Assembly: GCA_965183885.1 (NCBI GenBank) | Contig: OZ238992.1 | Span: forward strand, 2,046,001 to 2,110,000 | Reading direction: 5' to 3' | Source: UWMA-0277 sp965183885 | GTDB lineage: Bacteria > Bacteroidota > Bacteroidia > Flavobacteriales > BACL11 | DNA: 64,000 nucleotides | Shown here: piece by piece, positions 15,763 to 24,321 of the stretch | Layout of the letters: each line of letters begins with the position of its first letter | Position numbering within the stretch: the stretch's first letter is position 1 | The notes under the pieces: generated by a model | Seen by the model: the letters and a program-made list of their open reading frames with translations, nothing else | Databases searched by the model: none | What the model was told of the DNA's origin: nothing | Position numbers and translations under genes: made by a program

Positions 15763-16083
15763 AAATTCTTTATTTCCAATTCCTCAATAGTATCATTTAA
15801 AAATTTCCAATCTTTATTAAAAGATGAGATTAAGTCTATTTTTCTTTCTCTTTTCCAACCTTTAATTTGTTTTTCTCTTGCTATTGCTTGGTTAATATTT
15901 TCAAATCTCTCAAAGAATAAAAGATAGTAGCAAGAATATCTTCCAGCAAAATGTTTTTGTTCACCAAGAGCATCTTCTCTATGCTGATGTAATCTAACAA
16001 CTAAGTCATTCGTAACTCCAGTATATAAAACAGATTTGCTTTTATTGGTTAATGATATAAATAAAGTAATTATGGTCTTTCAT
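15759..16083 (-). pseudogene. Frameshifted GIY-YIG endonuclease gene
   Basis: Read on the minus strand from an ATG at 16083, the protein begins MKDHNYFIYII and hits a stop after 13 codons. A single extra base near 16050 accounts for this: removing it joins FIYII to TNKSKSVLYTGVTNDLV in the other frame, which then stays open to a TAG at 15759. The full product would be about 107 residues with the GIY-YIG hallmarks: FIYII and LYTG strands, the catalytic Arg in VRLHQHRE, and a Glu in IAREKQIKGWKRERK. This is the short stand-alone GIY-YIG family (UPF0213-like) frequent in Bacteroidota. It is either newly broken or carries a sequencing error. Inverted repeat arms bracket it. Confidence 0.85.
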
Positions 16084-16092
16084 ATTTTATCT

Positions 16093-16120
16093 GTAGATTC
16101 TTCATCTCATTCAGAATGAC
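16093..16120. repeat. Right arm of an imperfect inverted repeat
   Basis: A 28-bp segment beginning GTAGATTCTTCATCTC and ending AGAATGAC, the imperfect reverse complement of 15733-15762. It lies ten bases upstream of the GIY-YIG start codon, so the two arms enclose the gene in a unit of 388 bp. Confidence 0.65.
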
Positions 16121-16127
16121 AATAAAA

Positions 16128-16427
16128 CTATTTAATTAAGTCTGTTACTAGCGTTGTATTAAGCAGTATATAAGCTAAAATAAAAACAACAAAAAAAGTA
16201 ATTGAAAGTAACCTTATTGACTTTATTTGTTTCTTTTTATTATCAAAAAACAATTTTTCTCTAATTTTTAATAATTGCTCTGGAGTTGCTTTTTTAATAT
16301 CTGTTTTCTCTGAGTCAAAAGTATTTTTATAGGTTTTTCTTATCTCAGATAATGATTTTTTACCTCGAAGTAAACTCCTGTTCACTTTCAAACTCCTAAT
16401 CATATCTGCTGCATGTCCTGACCCCAT
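16128..16427 (-). CDS. Conserved hypothetical protein with C-terminal membrane helix
   Basis: A 99-residue protein beginning MGSGHAADMIRSLKVNRSL, a start I associate with a small family seen in Bacteroidota, with a charged central helix (about 20-64) and one membrane helix at about 73-90. No function is known. It follows aroQ by one base, so it is probably co-transcribed, and its stop lies seven bases from the repeat arm at 16093-16120. Confidence 0.7.
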   Translation of the reverse strand: MGSGHAADMIRSLKVNRSLLRGKKSLSEIRKTYKNTFDSEKTDIKKATPEQLLKIREKLFFDNKKKQIKSIRLLSITFFVVFILAYILLNTTLVTDLIK

Positions 16428-16428
16428 T

Positions 16429-16845
16429 TTATTGTTTTAAAGTACTTAAAGCTGCCTTATAAGAATGAAGCCCAAATCCACAAACCACGGCTTTACAATT
16501 AGGAGATAATAATGATTTTTGTCTAAATTCTTCTCTAGTGTAAATGTTAGAGATATGTACTTCTATAACTGGTGTTTCAATAGCAGCTACAGCATCTGTT
16601 AAGGCTACTGAGGTATGTGTGTAGCCTCCAGCATTTAATAGTATGTAGTTGTAAGAGAAACCTACTTCATGCAATTTATTAATGAGCTCCCCTTCTACAT
16701 TGCTCTGAAAGTATTCAATATTAAGATTTGAGAATTCAGCTTGTAAATCCTTCAAATAATCATCAAAAGAAATATTGCCATAGATAGCCTCTTCTCTTTT
16801 CCCTAATAAGTTTAAATTTGGACCGTTAATAATCATTACCTTCAT
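16429..16845 (-). CDS. aroQ: Type II 3-dehydroquinate dehydratase
   Basis: A 138-residue shikimate pathway enzyme that dehydrates 3-dehydroquinate to 3-dehydroshikimate and assembles as a dodecamer in the family. Hallmarks are IINGPNLNLLGKRE at 5-18, the catalytic Tyr22 in the flexible loop, NAGGYTHTSVAL and EVHISNIYTREEFR with the catalytic His. The ATG at 16845 is chosen because an upstream in-frame ATG at 16908 would extend the protein through xerD on the other strand and past the family's usual start. A minus-strand -7 box ends five bases upstream. Confidence 0.95.
   Translation of the reverse strand: MKVMIINGPNLNLLGKREEAIYGNISFDDYLKDLQAEFSNLNIEYFQSNVEGELINKLHEVGFSYNYILLNAGGYTHTSVALTDAVAAIETPVIEVHISNIYTREEFRQKSLLSPNCKAVVCGFGLHSYKAALSTLKQ
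16813..16820 (+). promoter_or_regulatory. Possible promoter -7 box for xerD
   Basis: TAAATTTG, a full match to TAnnTTTG, 43 nt before the xerD ATG and inside the 5' end of aroQ on the other strand. Confidence 0.4.
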
Positions 16846-16850
16846 AAGAG

Positions 16851-16858
16851 CAAATCTA
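16851..16858 (-). promoter_or_regulatory. Promoter -7 box for aroQ, leaderless type
   Basis: On the minus strand this reads TAGATTTG and ends five nucleotides before the aroQ ATG at 16845. Confidence 0.6.
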
Positions 16859-16863
16859 CATAA

Positions 16864-17757
16864 ATGAGTTGGGAAACATCTATAAAAGGCTTTAAATCTT
16901 ACTTGCAAATTGAACGATCGCTTTCTGATAACTCAGTACAAGCTTACATTCGTGATGTAAAGAAGTTTGCTAATTATGCTATTCCCTTAAATCTTTCCGA
17001 ACTAGAAATTACTAGAGATGATGTTAGTAATTTCCTTACAGCAATAAAGGATAATGATATTTCGGCACGCTCACAGGCTCGTATTATTTCAGGCTTAAAA
17101 GCTTTTTATAAATACTTAATAATTGAAGATTATTTAAAACATGATCCTACTGAGCTTATTGAAAGCCCTAAAGTAGGATTAAAATTACCTGACACATTAT
17201 CTTTAGTTGAAATAGACCAATTAATAGCTGCTGTCGATTTAAGCAACAAGCAAGGAGAGCGTAACAGAGCTATCTTAGAAACACTATACAGTTGTGGGCT
17301 TAGGGTAAGTGAACTCATTAACTTACAGCTCTCTAATGTGCATTTTAAAGAGGGTTACTTAAAGGTAATTGGTAAAGGAGATAAAGAACGCCTTGCTCCT
17401 ATTGGTGGTAGAGCAATTAAATATTTAACCATTTATATTAATGAGGTTCGTAACCATCAAGATATAAAAAAAGGACATGAAGATTTTGTATTCTTAAATA
17501 ATAGAGGAGCACAATTAACTAGAGTAATGATATTTATAATCATTCAGAAATTAGCTGAAGAAATTGGTTTAAAAAAGAAAATTAGTCCTCATACTTTTAG
17601 ACATAGTTTTGCTACCCATTTAATTGAGGGAGGTGCCGATTTGCGTGCTGTGCAGGAAATGCTGGGGCACGAAAGTATTACCACTACAGAAATCTATACG
17701 CACTTAGATAAAGAGTATTTAAGGAGCAATATCATTCAATTTCACCCTAGATCATAA
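16864..17757 (+). CDS. xerD: Site-specific tyrosine recombinase XerD
   Basis: A 297-residue tyrosine recombinase that resolves chromosome dimers at dif together with XerC. The N-terminal SAM-like DNA-binding domain covers about 1-90. All catalytic residues are present: Arg147 (GLRVSEL), Lys171, His243 and Arg246 (HTFRHSFATHL), His269 (LGHES) and Tyr278 (TEIYTHL). Length and the absence of accessory domains fit the chromosomal XerD rather than an integrase of a mobile element, and no att-like repeat or tRNA adjoins it. It diverges from aroQ over an 18-bp gap. Confidence 0.93.
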   Translation: MSWETSIKGFKSYLQIERSLSDNSVQAYIRDVKKFANYAIPLNLSELEITRDDVSNFLTAIKDNDISARSQARIISGLKAFYKYLIIEDYLKHDPTELIESPKVGLKLPDTLSLVEIDQLIAAVDLSNKQGERNRAILETLYSCGLRVSELINLQLSNVHFKEGYLKVIGKGDKERLAPIGGRAIKYLTIYINEVRNHQDIKKGHEDFVFLNNRGAQLTRVMIFIIIQKLAEEIGLKKKISPHTFRHSFATHLIEGGADLRAVQEMLGHESITTTEIYTHLDKEYLRSNIIQFHPRS

Positions 17758-17760
17758 TTT

Positions 17761-18930
17761 ATGATGAGTATAAAACATAATATATTTAAAATGCACCTTC
17801 TTAAGGGGGTAATGTGGTTTATGGTGGCTATGCCTATCATTGTCTTGTTTTTTCAAGAGAATGGGCTTAGTTTAACTGAGGTAATGCTTTTACAAGCACT
17901 CTACTCCTTATCAGTTGCAGTCTTTGAAATTCCATCGGGTTATATTGCTGATTTGTTTGGCAGAAGACAAACTATAGTACTCAGTACTATTTTCTCTTTT
18001 ATGGGCTATTTGGTATTTTCATTTTATGGTGGTTTTTATGCTTTAGCTTTTGCTCAAGTTTTAGTAGGTATAGGTGGTAGTTTAATGTCGGGTGCAGACA
18101 GTGCCTTGTTATACGATACTTTACTAGAGACTGGAGATAAAAGTACCTATACTAAAATTGAGGGTAAAAACTATGCTATTGGTAATTTTTCTGAGGCAAC
18201 TGCTGGTATATTGGGTGGGTTCTTAGCAGTAAGTTCTATTTACTTACCTATTTATGTGCAGACCGCTATTTTATTCTTTAGTATTCCTATTGCCTTTAGT
18301 TTGGTAGAGCCTAGTGTACATCAGGAGAATAAGATGGAACGCTCTTTTAAAGCAGTTTTTGGAGTAGTAAAGTTTGCTATGGTAGAGCATAAGAAACTAA
18401 GATGGCTTATTATTTATTCCTCTGCAATGGGAGTAGCTACACTTTCTATGGCTTGGTTTGCACAGCCCTTTTTTAAGAGCATAGATATCCCTTTAGCTTA
18501 TTTTGGTTTGCTATGGGCAGGACTTAATTTCTCAGCAGGCTTAACTTCCTTTAATTCTCATAGAATTGATAAAAAAGAAAATAATCATAAGACACTAATA
18601 TACTTGTCGTTAGCAATGTTTACCTCATTTTTATTTTTAGGGTTTAATAATTCTATTTTTGGTTTAATATTTATTGTTTTTATCTACCTTCTAAGAGGGT
18701 TTTTAACGCCATTACTTCGTAATTATATTAACATTAATACTACTTCAGATAGGCGTGCTACTGTGCTTTCTATACGAAGTTTTATCATTAGAATATCCTT
18801 TGCAATTACAGCTCCAGTATTAGGTTATATAGCCGATAATTATTCTTTAGCGAACTCATTTTACTTACTAGCAGTTGTTGTTGGTTTATTTTCAGTCTTA
18901 GCCTCTTATAAACTTTACAAATTAGATTAA
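17761..18930 (+). CDS. MFS transporter
   Basis: A 389-residue membrane protein with twelve predicted helices and the MFS motif A region GYIADLFGRRQTIVLST at about 60-76. NSHRIDKKENN lies at the mid-loop between the two six-helix halves. It belongs to the group of DHA-like major facilitator transporters with unknown substrate. ATG ATG at 17761 gives a choice of two adjacent starts. It follows xerD by three bases. Confidence 0.85.
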   Translation: MMSIKHNIFKMHLLKGVMWFMVAMPIIVLFFQENGLSLTEVMLLQALYSLSVAVFEIPSGYIADLFGRRQTIVLSTIFSFMGYLVFSFYGGFYALAFAQVLVGIGGSLMSGADSALLYDTLLETGDKSTYTKIEGKNYAIGNFSEATAGILGGFLAVSSIYLPIYVQTAILFFSIPIAFSLVEPSVHQENKMERSFKAVFGVVKFAMVEHKKLRWLIIYSSAMGVATLSMAWFAQPFFKSIDIPLAYFGLLWAGLNFSAGLTSFNSHRIDKKENNHKTLIYLSLAMFTSFLFLGFNNSIFGLIFIVFIYLLRGFLTPLLRNYININTTSDRRATVLSIRSFIIRISFAITAPVLGYIADNYSLANSFYLLAVVVGLFSVLASYKLYKLD

Positions 18931-18935
18931 AATCA

Positions 18936-18943
18936 TATTTTTG
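18936..18943 (+). promoter_or_regulatory. Promoter -7 box for the DUF6787 gene, leaderless type
   Basis: TATTTTTG, a full TAnnTTTG match, begins five bases after the MFS stop codon and ends four nucleotides before the ATG at 18948. Confidence 0.6.
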
Positions 18944-18947
18944 CACA

Positions 18948-19256
18948 ATGAACAGACTTAAAGAAAAATGGGGAATCACTTCTAATTTCCAGATTATAAT
19001 CATCTTACTTGTATTCTCAATTACGGGTTCTATTGCAGTAATTATTGCAAAACCAGTATTGGATTTAATTGGGTTAGATAAAGAAGCTCTATCTCCTTGG
19101 GTATTCTGGCCTATCCGTATTTTTATCATTTTCCCAATTTATCAGGTATTAATTGTAATTATTGGAGCATTATTTGGTCAATTCAAATTTTTCTGGGCTT
19201 TTGAAAAGAAAATGCTCTCTCGCCTGGGATTTAAACGCTTTAAGGATAAAGAATAG
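18948..19256 (+). CDS. DUF6787 family membrane protein
   Basis: A 102-residue protein with two membrane helices (about 16-38 and 57-80), an amphipathic N-terminus MNRLKEKWGITSNFQI and the conserved block SPWVFWPIRIFIIFPIYQVL. This fits the DUF6787 group found in Bacteroidota, sometimes mislabelled as prolipoprotein diacylglyceryl transferase. No function is known. The promoter position predicts a leaderless mRNA. Confidence 0.75.
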   Translation: MNRLKEKWGITSNFQIIIILLVFSITGSIAVIIAKPVLDLIGLDKEALSPWVFWPIRIFIIFPIYQVLIVIIGALFGQFKFFWAFEKKMLSRLGFKRFKDKE

Positions 19257-19267
19257 AATCCTTTTCT

Positions 19268-19275
19268 TATTTTTG
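19268..19275 (+). promoter_or_regulatory. Promoter -7 box for the methyltransferase gene
   Basis: TATTTTTG, a full match to TAnnTTTG, ends 25 nt before the ATG at 19301. Confidence 0.5.
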
Positions 19276-19300
19276 GCAACCTTTTAACTAAATTACTCAG

Positions 19301-20068
19301 ATGAAATTAATTATATCTTTAGCAACTCGCCTTATTCCTAGGCATTATTTACAACATGTAAGCCATTTCTTTTTACAGATTTTTTCTTTGTTTATGAGAG
19401 GAAATAAATTTGAAGATCCTATAAATGGTAAAACATATCGTAAGTTATTACCTTATGGAAGAATGAGTTCTAGAGAAAACGCTATTGCTCCTGACAGTAT
19501 GAGTTTAGAGCGTCACAGGTTAATGTGGTTATTTATGAAAAAGAAAACTAATTTCTTTACTGATGACTTAAAGTTCTTACATGTAGCTCCTGAGTATTGT
19601 TTCATTAACATCTTTAAAAAGATGAAAAACCTAGATTATACTACTGGAGATTTAATTTCACCTTGGGCTGATGTTAAGATGGATGTACATGATATTCCTT
19701 TTGATGAAAATTCTTTTGATGTAGTAATTTGTAATCATGTATTGGAGCATGTTGAAGACGACCATAAGGTAATGACTGAATTCTATAGAGTTATGAAACC
19801 TGGAGGTTGGGGGATTTTTCAAGTTCCTATCGATACTAATAACCCAAATACAGAGGAAGATAAAAGTATAATTGACCCTAAGGAAAGAGAACGCTTATAC
19901 TGGCAAGATGATCATGTTCGCTTATATGGACTTGATTATGGTAAGAAACTTGCAGCAGCAGGCTTTAAAGTAACTGAGAGCGACTTTATAAACGAGCTTT
20001 CCCCCGAATTGGTTGAGCGTTATGCTTTACCTAAAGGAGAAATTATTTATTTCTGCCAAAAACAATAA
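19301..20068 (+). CDS. Class I SAM-dependent methyltransferase
   Basis: A 255-residue protein with a methyltransferase type 11-like domain. The motif I position holds LHVAPEYCF instead of the usual glycine-rich LDxGxGxG, a variant seen in this subfamily, followed by MDVHDIPFDENSFDVVICNH (motifs II and III) and the LEHVEDDHKVMTEFYRVMKPGG block. The first 30 residues are hydrophobic or amphipathic and could touch the membrane. Substrate is unknown. A small gene of unknown function follows after six bases. Confidence 0.85.
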   Translation: MKLIISLATRLIPRHYLQHVSHFFLQIFSLFMRGNKFEDPINGKTYRKLLPYGRMSSRENAIAPDSMSLERHRLMWLFMKKKTNFFTDDLKFLHVAPEYCFINIFKKMKNLDYTTGDLISPWADVKMDVHDIPFDENSFDVVICNHVLEHVEDDHKVMTEFYRVMKPGGWGIFQVPIDTNNPNTEEDKSIIDPKERERLYWQDDHVRLYGLDYGKKLAAAGFKVTESDFINELSPELVERYALPKGEIIYFCQKQ

Positions 20069-20074
20069 GGTAAT

Positions 20075-20587
20075 ATGTCCGAACTTAAATCCTTATTAGA
20101 GCTTCGTACAATGAACTATAAAGAGGATTTACTTGCTTTTATCAATAAAGATGAAGTAAATTACAATCAGGCACTTGAACTATGCTTGATTAATAACCAA
20201 CCCTATTCCTGGCGTATGGCTTGGATATTCTGCCATGCTACCAAAAAAAATGACGCGCGTTTAAAAGGAAGATTATTAGAAATAATAAAAGCTATTCCTA
20301 ATAAAAAAGACGGACAACAAAGAGAGCTTTTAAAGGTTGTAATGAAAATGGAGCCTTTAGCTGAAGAACTTGAAGGCCATTTCTTTGATGTATGCATGCA
20401 ATTATGGGAAGATATAAACAAGCAACCTGCTGTACGCTATTATGCTGGTTGTTGTATTATTAATACTGCACACAAATACCCAGATATAAAAAATGAGTTA
20501 GATTATTTATTTGGAGATTATTATACCAAAACCCTCTCTCCTGGTATTAAGCGCTCGTTTGACAAACGTTTAAAGAAATTAGGGTAA
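20075..20587 (+). CDS. Conserved hypothetical protein, HEAT-like helical
   Basis: A 170-residue, all-helical soluble protein. Repeating paired helices (for example SWRMAWIFCHATKKNDARLK and QPAVRYYAGCCIINTAHKYP) suggest an ARM/HEAT-like scaffold. No enzymatic motif is visible. It sits six bases behind the methyltransferase and 25 bases before a secreted metallopeptidase-like gene, and may share a transcript with the former. Family not recognised with confidence. Confidence 0.65.
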   Translation: MSELKSLLELRTMNYKEDLLAFINKDEVNYNQALELCLINNQPYSWRMAWIFCHATKKNDARLKGRLLEIIKAIPNKKDGQQRELLKVVMKMEPLAEELEGHFFDVCMQLWEDINKQPAVRYYAGCCIINTAHKYPDIKNELDYLFGDYYTKTLSPGIKRSFDKRLKKLG

Positions 20588-20612
20588 ATATTTTTTTCAT
20601 AAGTTTACAGCT

Positions 20613-22004
20613 ATGAAAAAATACTCTTTACTACTTGCATTCTTATTACTTACAATTGTAAGTTTTGGGCAAACCCCACTAATTTCTGCTACTTCTAAAG
20701 CAATAACTATTAAGGACGGTAATAGATTAAGAACAGGATATTGGAGGCTTGTTCCTAGTGCTAATCCTGATATTTACAAAACAAGTGTTGAAACTACCAA
20801 AATAGTTACTTTCTATACTGATATTGATTCTATCTCTTTTACAGTTGAACCTGAAAGAAAATATGATTTTATTATTTTACTAAATGATAAGGATAGCTGC
20901 CATACCCAAATTAGTACTGTAGATGAAAAACTAAAAATTGATTATGCACCTTATAGAGTGGACACCTCAAATATAAAGATAAGAGAAATATTAAATACTT
21001 ACCAAGATTATTATTGGGTTAAACAAGATCGTAGAAATCCAACTAACTGGAATAAATATGAGGTTGATAAAAGTATGATTTATGATGATAGTTATCAGCA
21101 TTTAATCATGAATGTGATAGAAGGAAATGAAAGTCGTTATAAATTATTTATTATGTCAATTGATTCAATTTATAATTCTGAAAAATATCAGGTTAAAGCT
21201 TTTCTTTCTCAAAAGAATGGACCAGAAAGTAAAGGGTTTTCAATTTCATTAATACATAAAATAACAGCTTACTTCGAAAATAATAAAGTGGTTTTTGAGA
21301 ATAATAGCGTTGAAATGGCAAAAGATTGGGAAAAGGCCAATTATGGTATTATAAATTACACATACCATCCTTCTTATAAATTTGATGTTGAATTAGCAAA
21401 AAAAGCAAATAATTTTATTGACTCTATTTGTTCATTGCTCAAAGTAAATACACCAACTAAACCTATAGAATATACTTTAGTAAGAGATTTCAATGAGTTT
21501 ACAAATTTACTAGGGTTTGAATATTATTCATATCAATTTACATCTGGGGTTGCAAATACTGACCAATCTAGTATAAAAAGTATGAAAGGACCTTTTCATG
21601 CCCACGAACTCGTTCATTTAGCAACTAAATTTAGTTGTGATTTTATTTTATTTGAAGGAATAGCTACTTTTTTAGGAACCAAACTAGTAGATAAAGAATT
21701 TTATAAGTTTGGATTAAATAGGTTTAGAGAATATATCAAATCTTCTGATAAAGAAATAAGGTATTATTTTGAGAACCCAATTTCAAATAATTACAAATAT
21801 GATTTAGGATCATATATATTTGAATTTATAGAATCTAAATATGGAATAGATAAGGTAATTTATCTTTTAAACTTAGATACTAAAAAAGAATACACTCTAC
21901 TAGAAGGAATAGCAAAAACTACTGGTTTGTCTGAGGAAGAATTTCTTAAAGAATTTGAGCCTTTTATTCTTAATTTTGATATTGAGAATATAAAGCCTAA
22001 TTAA
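20613..22004 (+). CDS. Secreted protein with HExxH gluzincin-like metallopeptidase motif
   Basis: A 463-residue protein with a signal peptide (KKYSLLLAFLLLTIVSFGQ). The N-terminal half is beta-rich and unrecognised. The second half carries His331-Glu-Leu-Val-His335 followed by FEGIATF with Glu348, the spacing and sequence of gluzincin zinc sites of the peptidase MA clan. A hydrolytic role is inferred from those residues only. No sorting domain or lipobox is seen, so it is probably periplasmic. A near-consensus TAAGTTTA lies at 20600-20607. Its stop codon overlaps the stop of rsmG on the other strand. Confidence 0.7.
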   Translation: MKKYSLLLAFLLLTIVSFGQTPLISATSKAITIKDGNRLRTGYWRLVPSANPDIYKTSVETTKIVTFYTDIDSISFTVEPERKYDFIILLNDKDSCHTQISTVDEKLKIDYAPYRVDTSNIKIREILNTYQDYYWVKQDRRNPTNWNKYEVDKSMIYDDSYQHLIMNVIEGNESRYKLFIMSIDSIYNSEKYQVKAFLSQKNGPESKGFSISLIHKITAYFENNKVVFENNSVEMAKDWEKANYGIINYTYHPSYKFDVELAKKANNFIDSICSLLKVNTPTKPIEYTLVRDFNEFTNLLGFEYYSYQFTSGVANTDQSSIKSMKGPFHAHELVHLATKFSCDFILFEGIATFLGTKLVDKEFYKFGLNRFREYIKSSDKEIRYYFENPISNNYKYDLGSYIFEFIESKYGIDKVIYLLNLDTKKEYTLLEGIAKTTGLSEEEFLKEFEPFILNFDIENIKPN

Positions 22005-22615
22005 TAAGAAATATAAATTACCTTTTTAGTTTCAAAGAATTCTTCATCAAAAAAAGTTGCTATATCATACTTTGTATGAGATATTCCTCTTAGCTCTTCT
22101 GTTAAATCTCCTCCTTTTAAATAAAGAATACCGTTCTTTAAGCTATTATTATGTTTTTTACTAAACTTACCCTTAACCCACTTTTTAAAGTCTGTCATAT
22201 TAGTAACAGCACGACTTACTACAAAATCAAAAGTTTCATTAATGTTTTCAGCTCTTTGATGCATTGTACGTATATTCTTAAGTCCTAGAGCACTGCTTAC
22301 CTCATTTACTACCTTTATTTTTTTACCAATACTATCTACCAGTAAAAAATCAACTTCAGGAAATAATATCGCCAATGGAATACCAGGAAAACCTCCCCCA
22401 GTACCAATATCTAATATCTTTGTTCCTTTTTCAAATTGAATAGTTTTAGCAATAGCTAAAGAGTGCAATACATGATTAGTATATAGTGCATCCATATTTT
22501 TACGAGAGATAACATTTATCTGTGCATTCCAATGCTCGTAAAGTTCTTGTAGTTGAGTAAATTGTTTTTCCTGTTCTGAAGTTAAATTAGGAAAGTATTT
22601 TTGTATCAGTTGCAT
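22001..22615 (-). CDS. rsmG: 16S rRNA (guanine(527)-N7)-methyltransferase RsmG
   Basis: A 204-residue methyltransferase for G527 of 16S rRNA, also known as GidB; loss in other bacteria gives low-level streptomycin resistance. The SAM-binding motif is DIGTGGGFPGIPLAI at about 70-84, followed by LLVDSIGKKIKV and the SRAV motif. The N-terminal helices (YEHWNAQINVISRKN) fit the family. The last gene of the phoH-purC-glycosyltransferase-sigma factor series; its start overlaps the sigma factor stop by one base, and its stop overlaps the facing gene by four bases. Confidence 0.95.
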   Translation of the reverse strand: MQLIQKYFPNLTSEQEKQFTQLQELYEHWNAQINVISRKNMDALYTNHVLHSLAIAKTIQFEKGTKILDIGTGGGFPGIPLAILFPEVDFLLVDSIGKKIKVVNEVSSALGLKNIRTMHQRAENINETFDFVVSRAVTNMTDFKKWVKGKFSKKHNNSLKNGILYLKGGDLTEELRGISHTKYDIATFFDEEFFETKKVIYISY

Positions 22616-23217
22616 TAATAGCTATCTTTTAGTTCTGACATAATTGTAAATAATTGCTCTCTACTCCTATGTAGTTGTGCTTTTACAGTTCCAAGAGGAA
22701 TACCTAGAGCTTCTGAAATTTCAGTATAACTCATTTCCTTATAGTAACGTAATTTTATTAAATCTCTATATTTTGGTTTTAATTGATTAACAATGCTCCT
22801 TAATATTTTAATTCTTTGCTTCTTAATCATTAATTTTTCAGGATTTGGACTGTCTAGCTTTAAATCAAAATTATTGCGACTACCATCACTATTTACCATC
22901 ATATTTTCAATAGAAACAGTAGGCAGTTTATGTTTACGGAAATAATCAATACAATTATTACGTGCAATAGTAAATAACCATGTACTAAAAGCATAATCGG
23001 ATGAGTATAAGTGTAACTTCATAAAAGCTTTTGATAAAGTTTCAATAGTTAAATCTTGTGCTAATTCTTTATCATTTACCTTTTCATAAATCATAAAATA
23101 TAAAGGGTCCAGATATAATTTTGCCAATTGGCTATATGCTAAGGGATCTCCGTTAGTTAAGGCTTTATTAATAAGTTTAAGATCCCTATTTGCTTTATCA
23201 GTCAGTTTATGACTCAT
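22615..23217 (-). CDS. ECF-type RNA polymerase sigma factor
   Basis: A 200-residue sigma-70 family factor lacking region 1 and region 3, hence extracytoplasmic-function type. Region 2 covers about 30-95 (AQDLTIETLSKAFMKLH and FSTWLFTIARNNCIDYFRKH) and region 4 about 135-190 (YRDLIKLRYYKEMSYTEISE, GTVKAQLHRSR). No anti-sigma gene adjoins it. Instead it lies between a glycosyltransferase and rsmG, overlapping both by a few bases (4 and 1). The promoter class it recognises cannot be read from this window. Confidence 0.93.
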   Translation of the reverse strand: MSHKLTDKANRDLKLINKALTNGDPLAYSQLAKLYLDPLYFMIYEKVNDKELAQDLTIETLSKAFMKLHLYSSDYAFSTWLFTIARNNCIDYFRKHKLPTVSIENMMVNSDGSRNNFDLKLDSPNPEKLMIKKQRIKILRSIVNQLKPKYRDLIKLRYYKEMSYTEISEALGIPLGTVKAQLHRSREQLFTIMSELKDSY

Positions 23218-24317
23218 CTATTCCATTGTTTTGGTTTCTGTAAAAAATTCAATAGTACAAAAATTCCTTGAATTACCAATAACAGTATCTCATACAATGG
23301 GTGTATCCAATATAAATCAAGTACACTTAATCCTTTCATTACTTTATAGTTTACCACATAAGAAGAAATGATTTTTATTACTAACAACAATAAAACCAAT
23401 GGTATTTGTATATTAAGTAGTAATAACGAAAAAAGTGCTACCCAAAATAATAGTTGGGCATAAGGGTATAATGTTAAAAGAACTTTAAACTTAAACTTAT
23501 AGTGTGATGCTGTGCTAATATGCCTCCTTTTTTGATAGATCCAATCCTTCCACTTTTTATTTACTTCCGAAATAGTATGAGCTTTATTATTTACCTCAAT
23601 AGCAACATTATTACTTGTTGCTACTTCCTGTATAAATAAGTCATCATCCCCTGACGGTATATGTAGGTGATTAGCAAAACCTTTATTCTTAAAGAAAATT
23701 GATTTTTTATAAGCTAAGTTTCTTCCTACTCCCATGTAAGTTTGCTTTGCTAATGCATAAGAAAGGTATTGTTGAGCAACATTAAAAGTATCAAATCGGA
23801 TAATTTTATTTAATAAACCTCTTTCTTTTTCATAAGCACCATAACCTAGTACTATATCCTTATCACTAAAATTGCTTACCATTTGTTTTAGCCAACGCTT
23901 AGAGCTTGGGTAGCAATCAGCATCACTTAACAACACATGTTCATACTTAGCAGTTTTAATCCCTAGTGTTAAAGCAAACTTTTTACCTGGCCTATGATTG
24001 ATATGCTCATCAATAGTAACTACAACTAAGTTAGGATGATTAACATCAAATTCTTTTAATAATTTAGCAGTACCATCAGTAGATTGATCATTAACTACTA
24101 TAACTTCAAACTCAGAATATTCTTGACTCAGTACTTTTGGTAAATTATCTCTTAAGTTCTTTACTTCATTCTTTGCACAGATAATAATAGAAACTGCATC
24201 ATTAAAATGAGAATCTTCATTTTTAAAAAACATAAGTTTTTTAAAAAAATAAATCTGGTATACTAATAGAATAAAAAGACTGATAATCAGTATTCCAACA
24301 AGGACATACTCCAACAT
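23214..24317 (-). CDS. Membrane glycosyltransferase family 2
   Basis: A 367-residue protein with one N-terminal membrane helix (about 4-25), a GT2 catalytic domain (VSIIICAKNEVKNLRDNLP, VNDQSTDGTAKLL, LSDADCYPSSKRWLKQM with the DAD metal motif, and KRRHIS near the QxxRW position) and two or three C-terminal helices. The overall plan resembles processive polysaccharide or lipid glycosyltransferases. KRRHIS replaces the typical Q-x-x-R-W, so processivity is uncertain. It lies four bases after purC and overlaps the sigma factor start by four bases. Confidence 0.88.
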   Translation of the reverse strand: MLEYVLVGILIISLFILLVYQIYFFKKLMFFKNEDSHFNDAVSIIICAKNEVKNLRDNLPKVLSQEYSEFEVIVVNDQSTDGTAKLLKEFDVNHPNLVVVTIDEHINHRPGKKFALTLGIKTAKYEHVLLSDADCYPSSKRWLKQMVSNFSDKDIVLGYGAYEKERGLLNKIIRFDTFNVAQQYLSYALAKQTYMGVGRNLAYKKSIFFKNKGFANHLHIPSGDDDLFIQEVATSNNVAIEVNNKAHTISEVNKKWKDWIYQKRRHISTASHYKFKFKVLLTLYPYAQLLFWVALFSLLLLNIQIPLVLLLLVIKIISSYVVNYKVMKGLSVLDLYWIHPLYEILLLVIQGIFVLLNFLQKPKQWNR

Positions 24318-24321
24318 ATAA

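Noticed and set aside
16846..16908. Upstream ATG for aroQ
   Set aside because: It would read through the promoter and the divergent xerD start; family sequence begins at 16845.
16864..17757. xerD as integrase of a genomic island
   Set aside because: No flanking repeats, tRNA or cargo genes; housekeeping neighbours and full XerD motifs point to the chromosomal recombinase.
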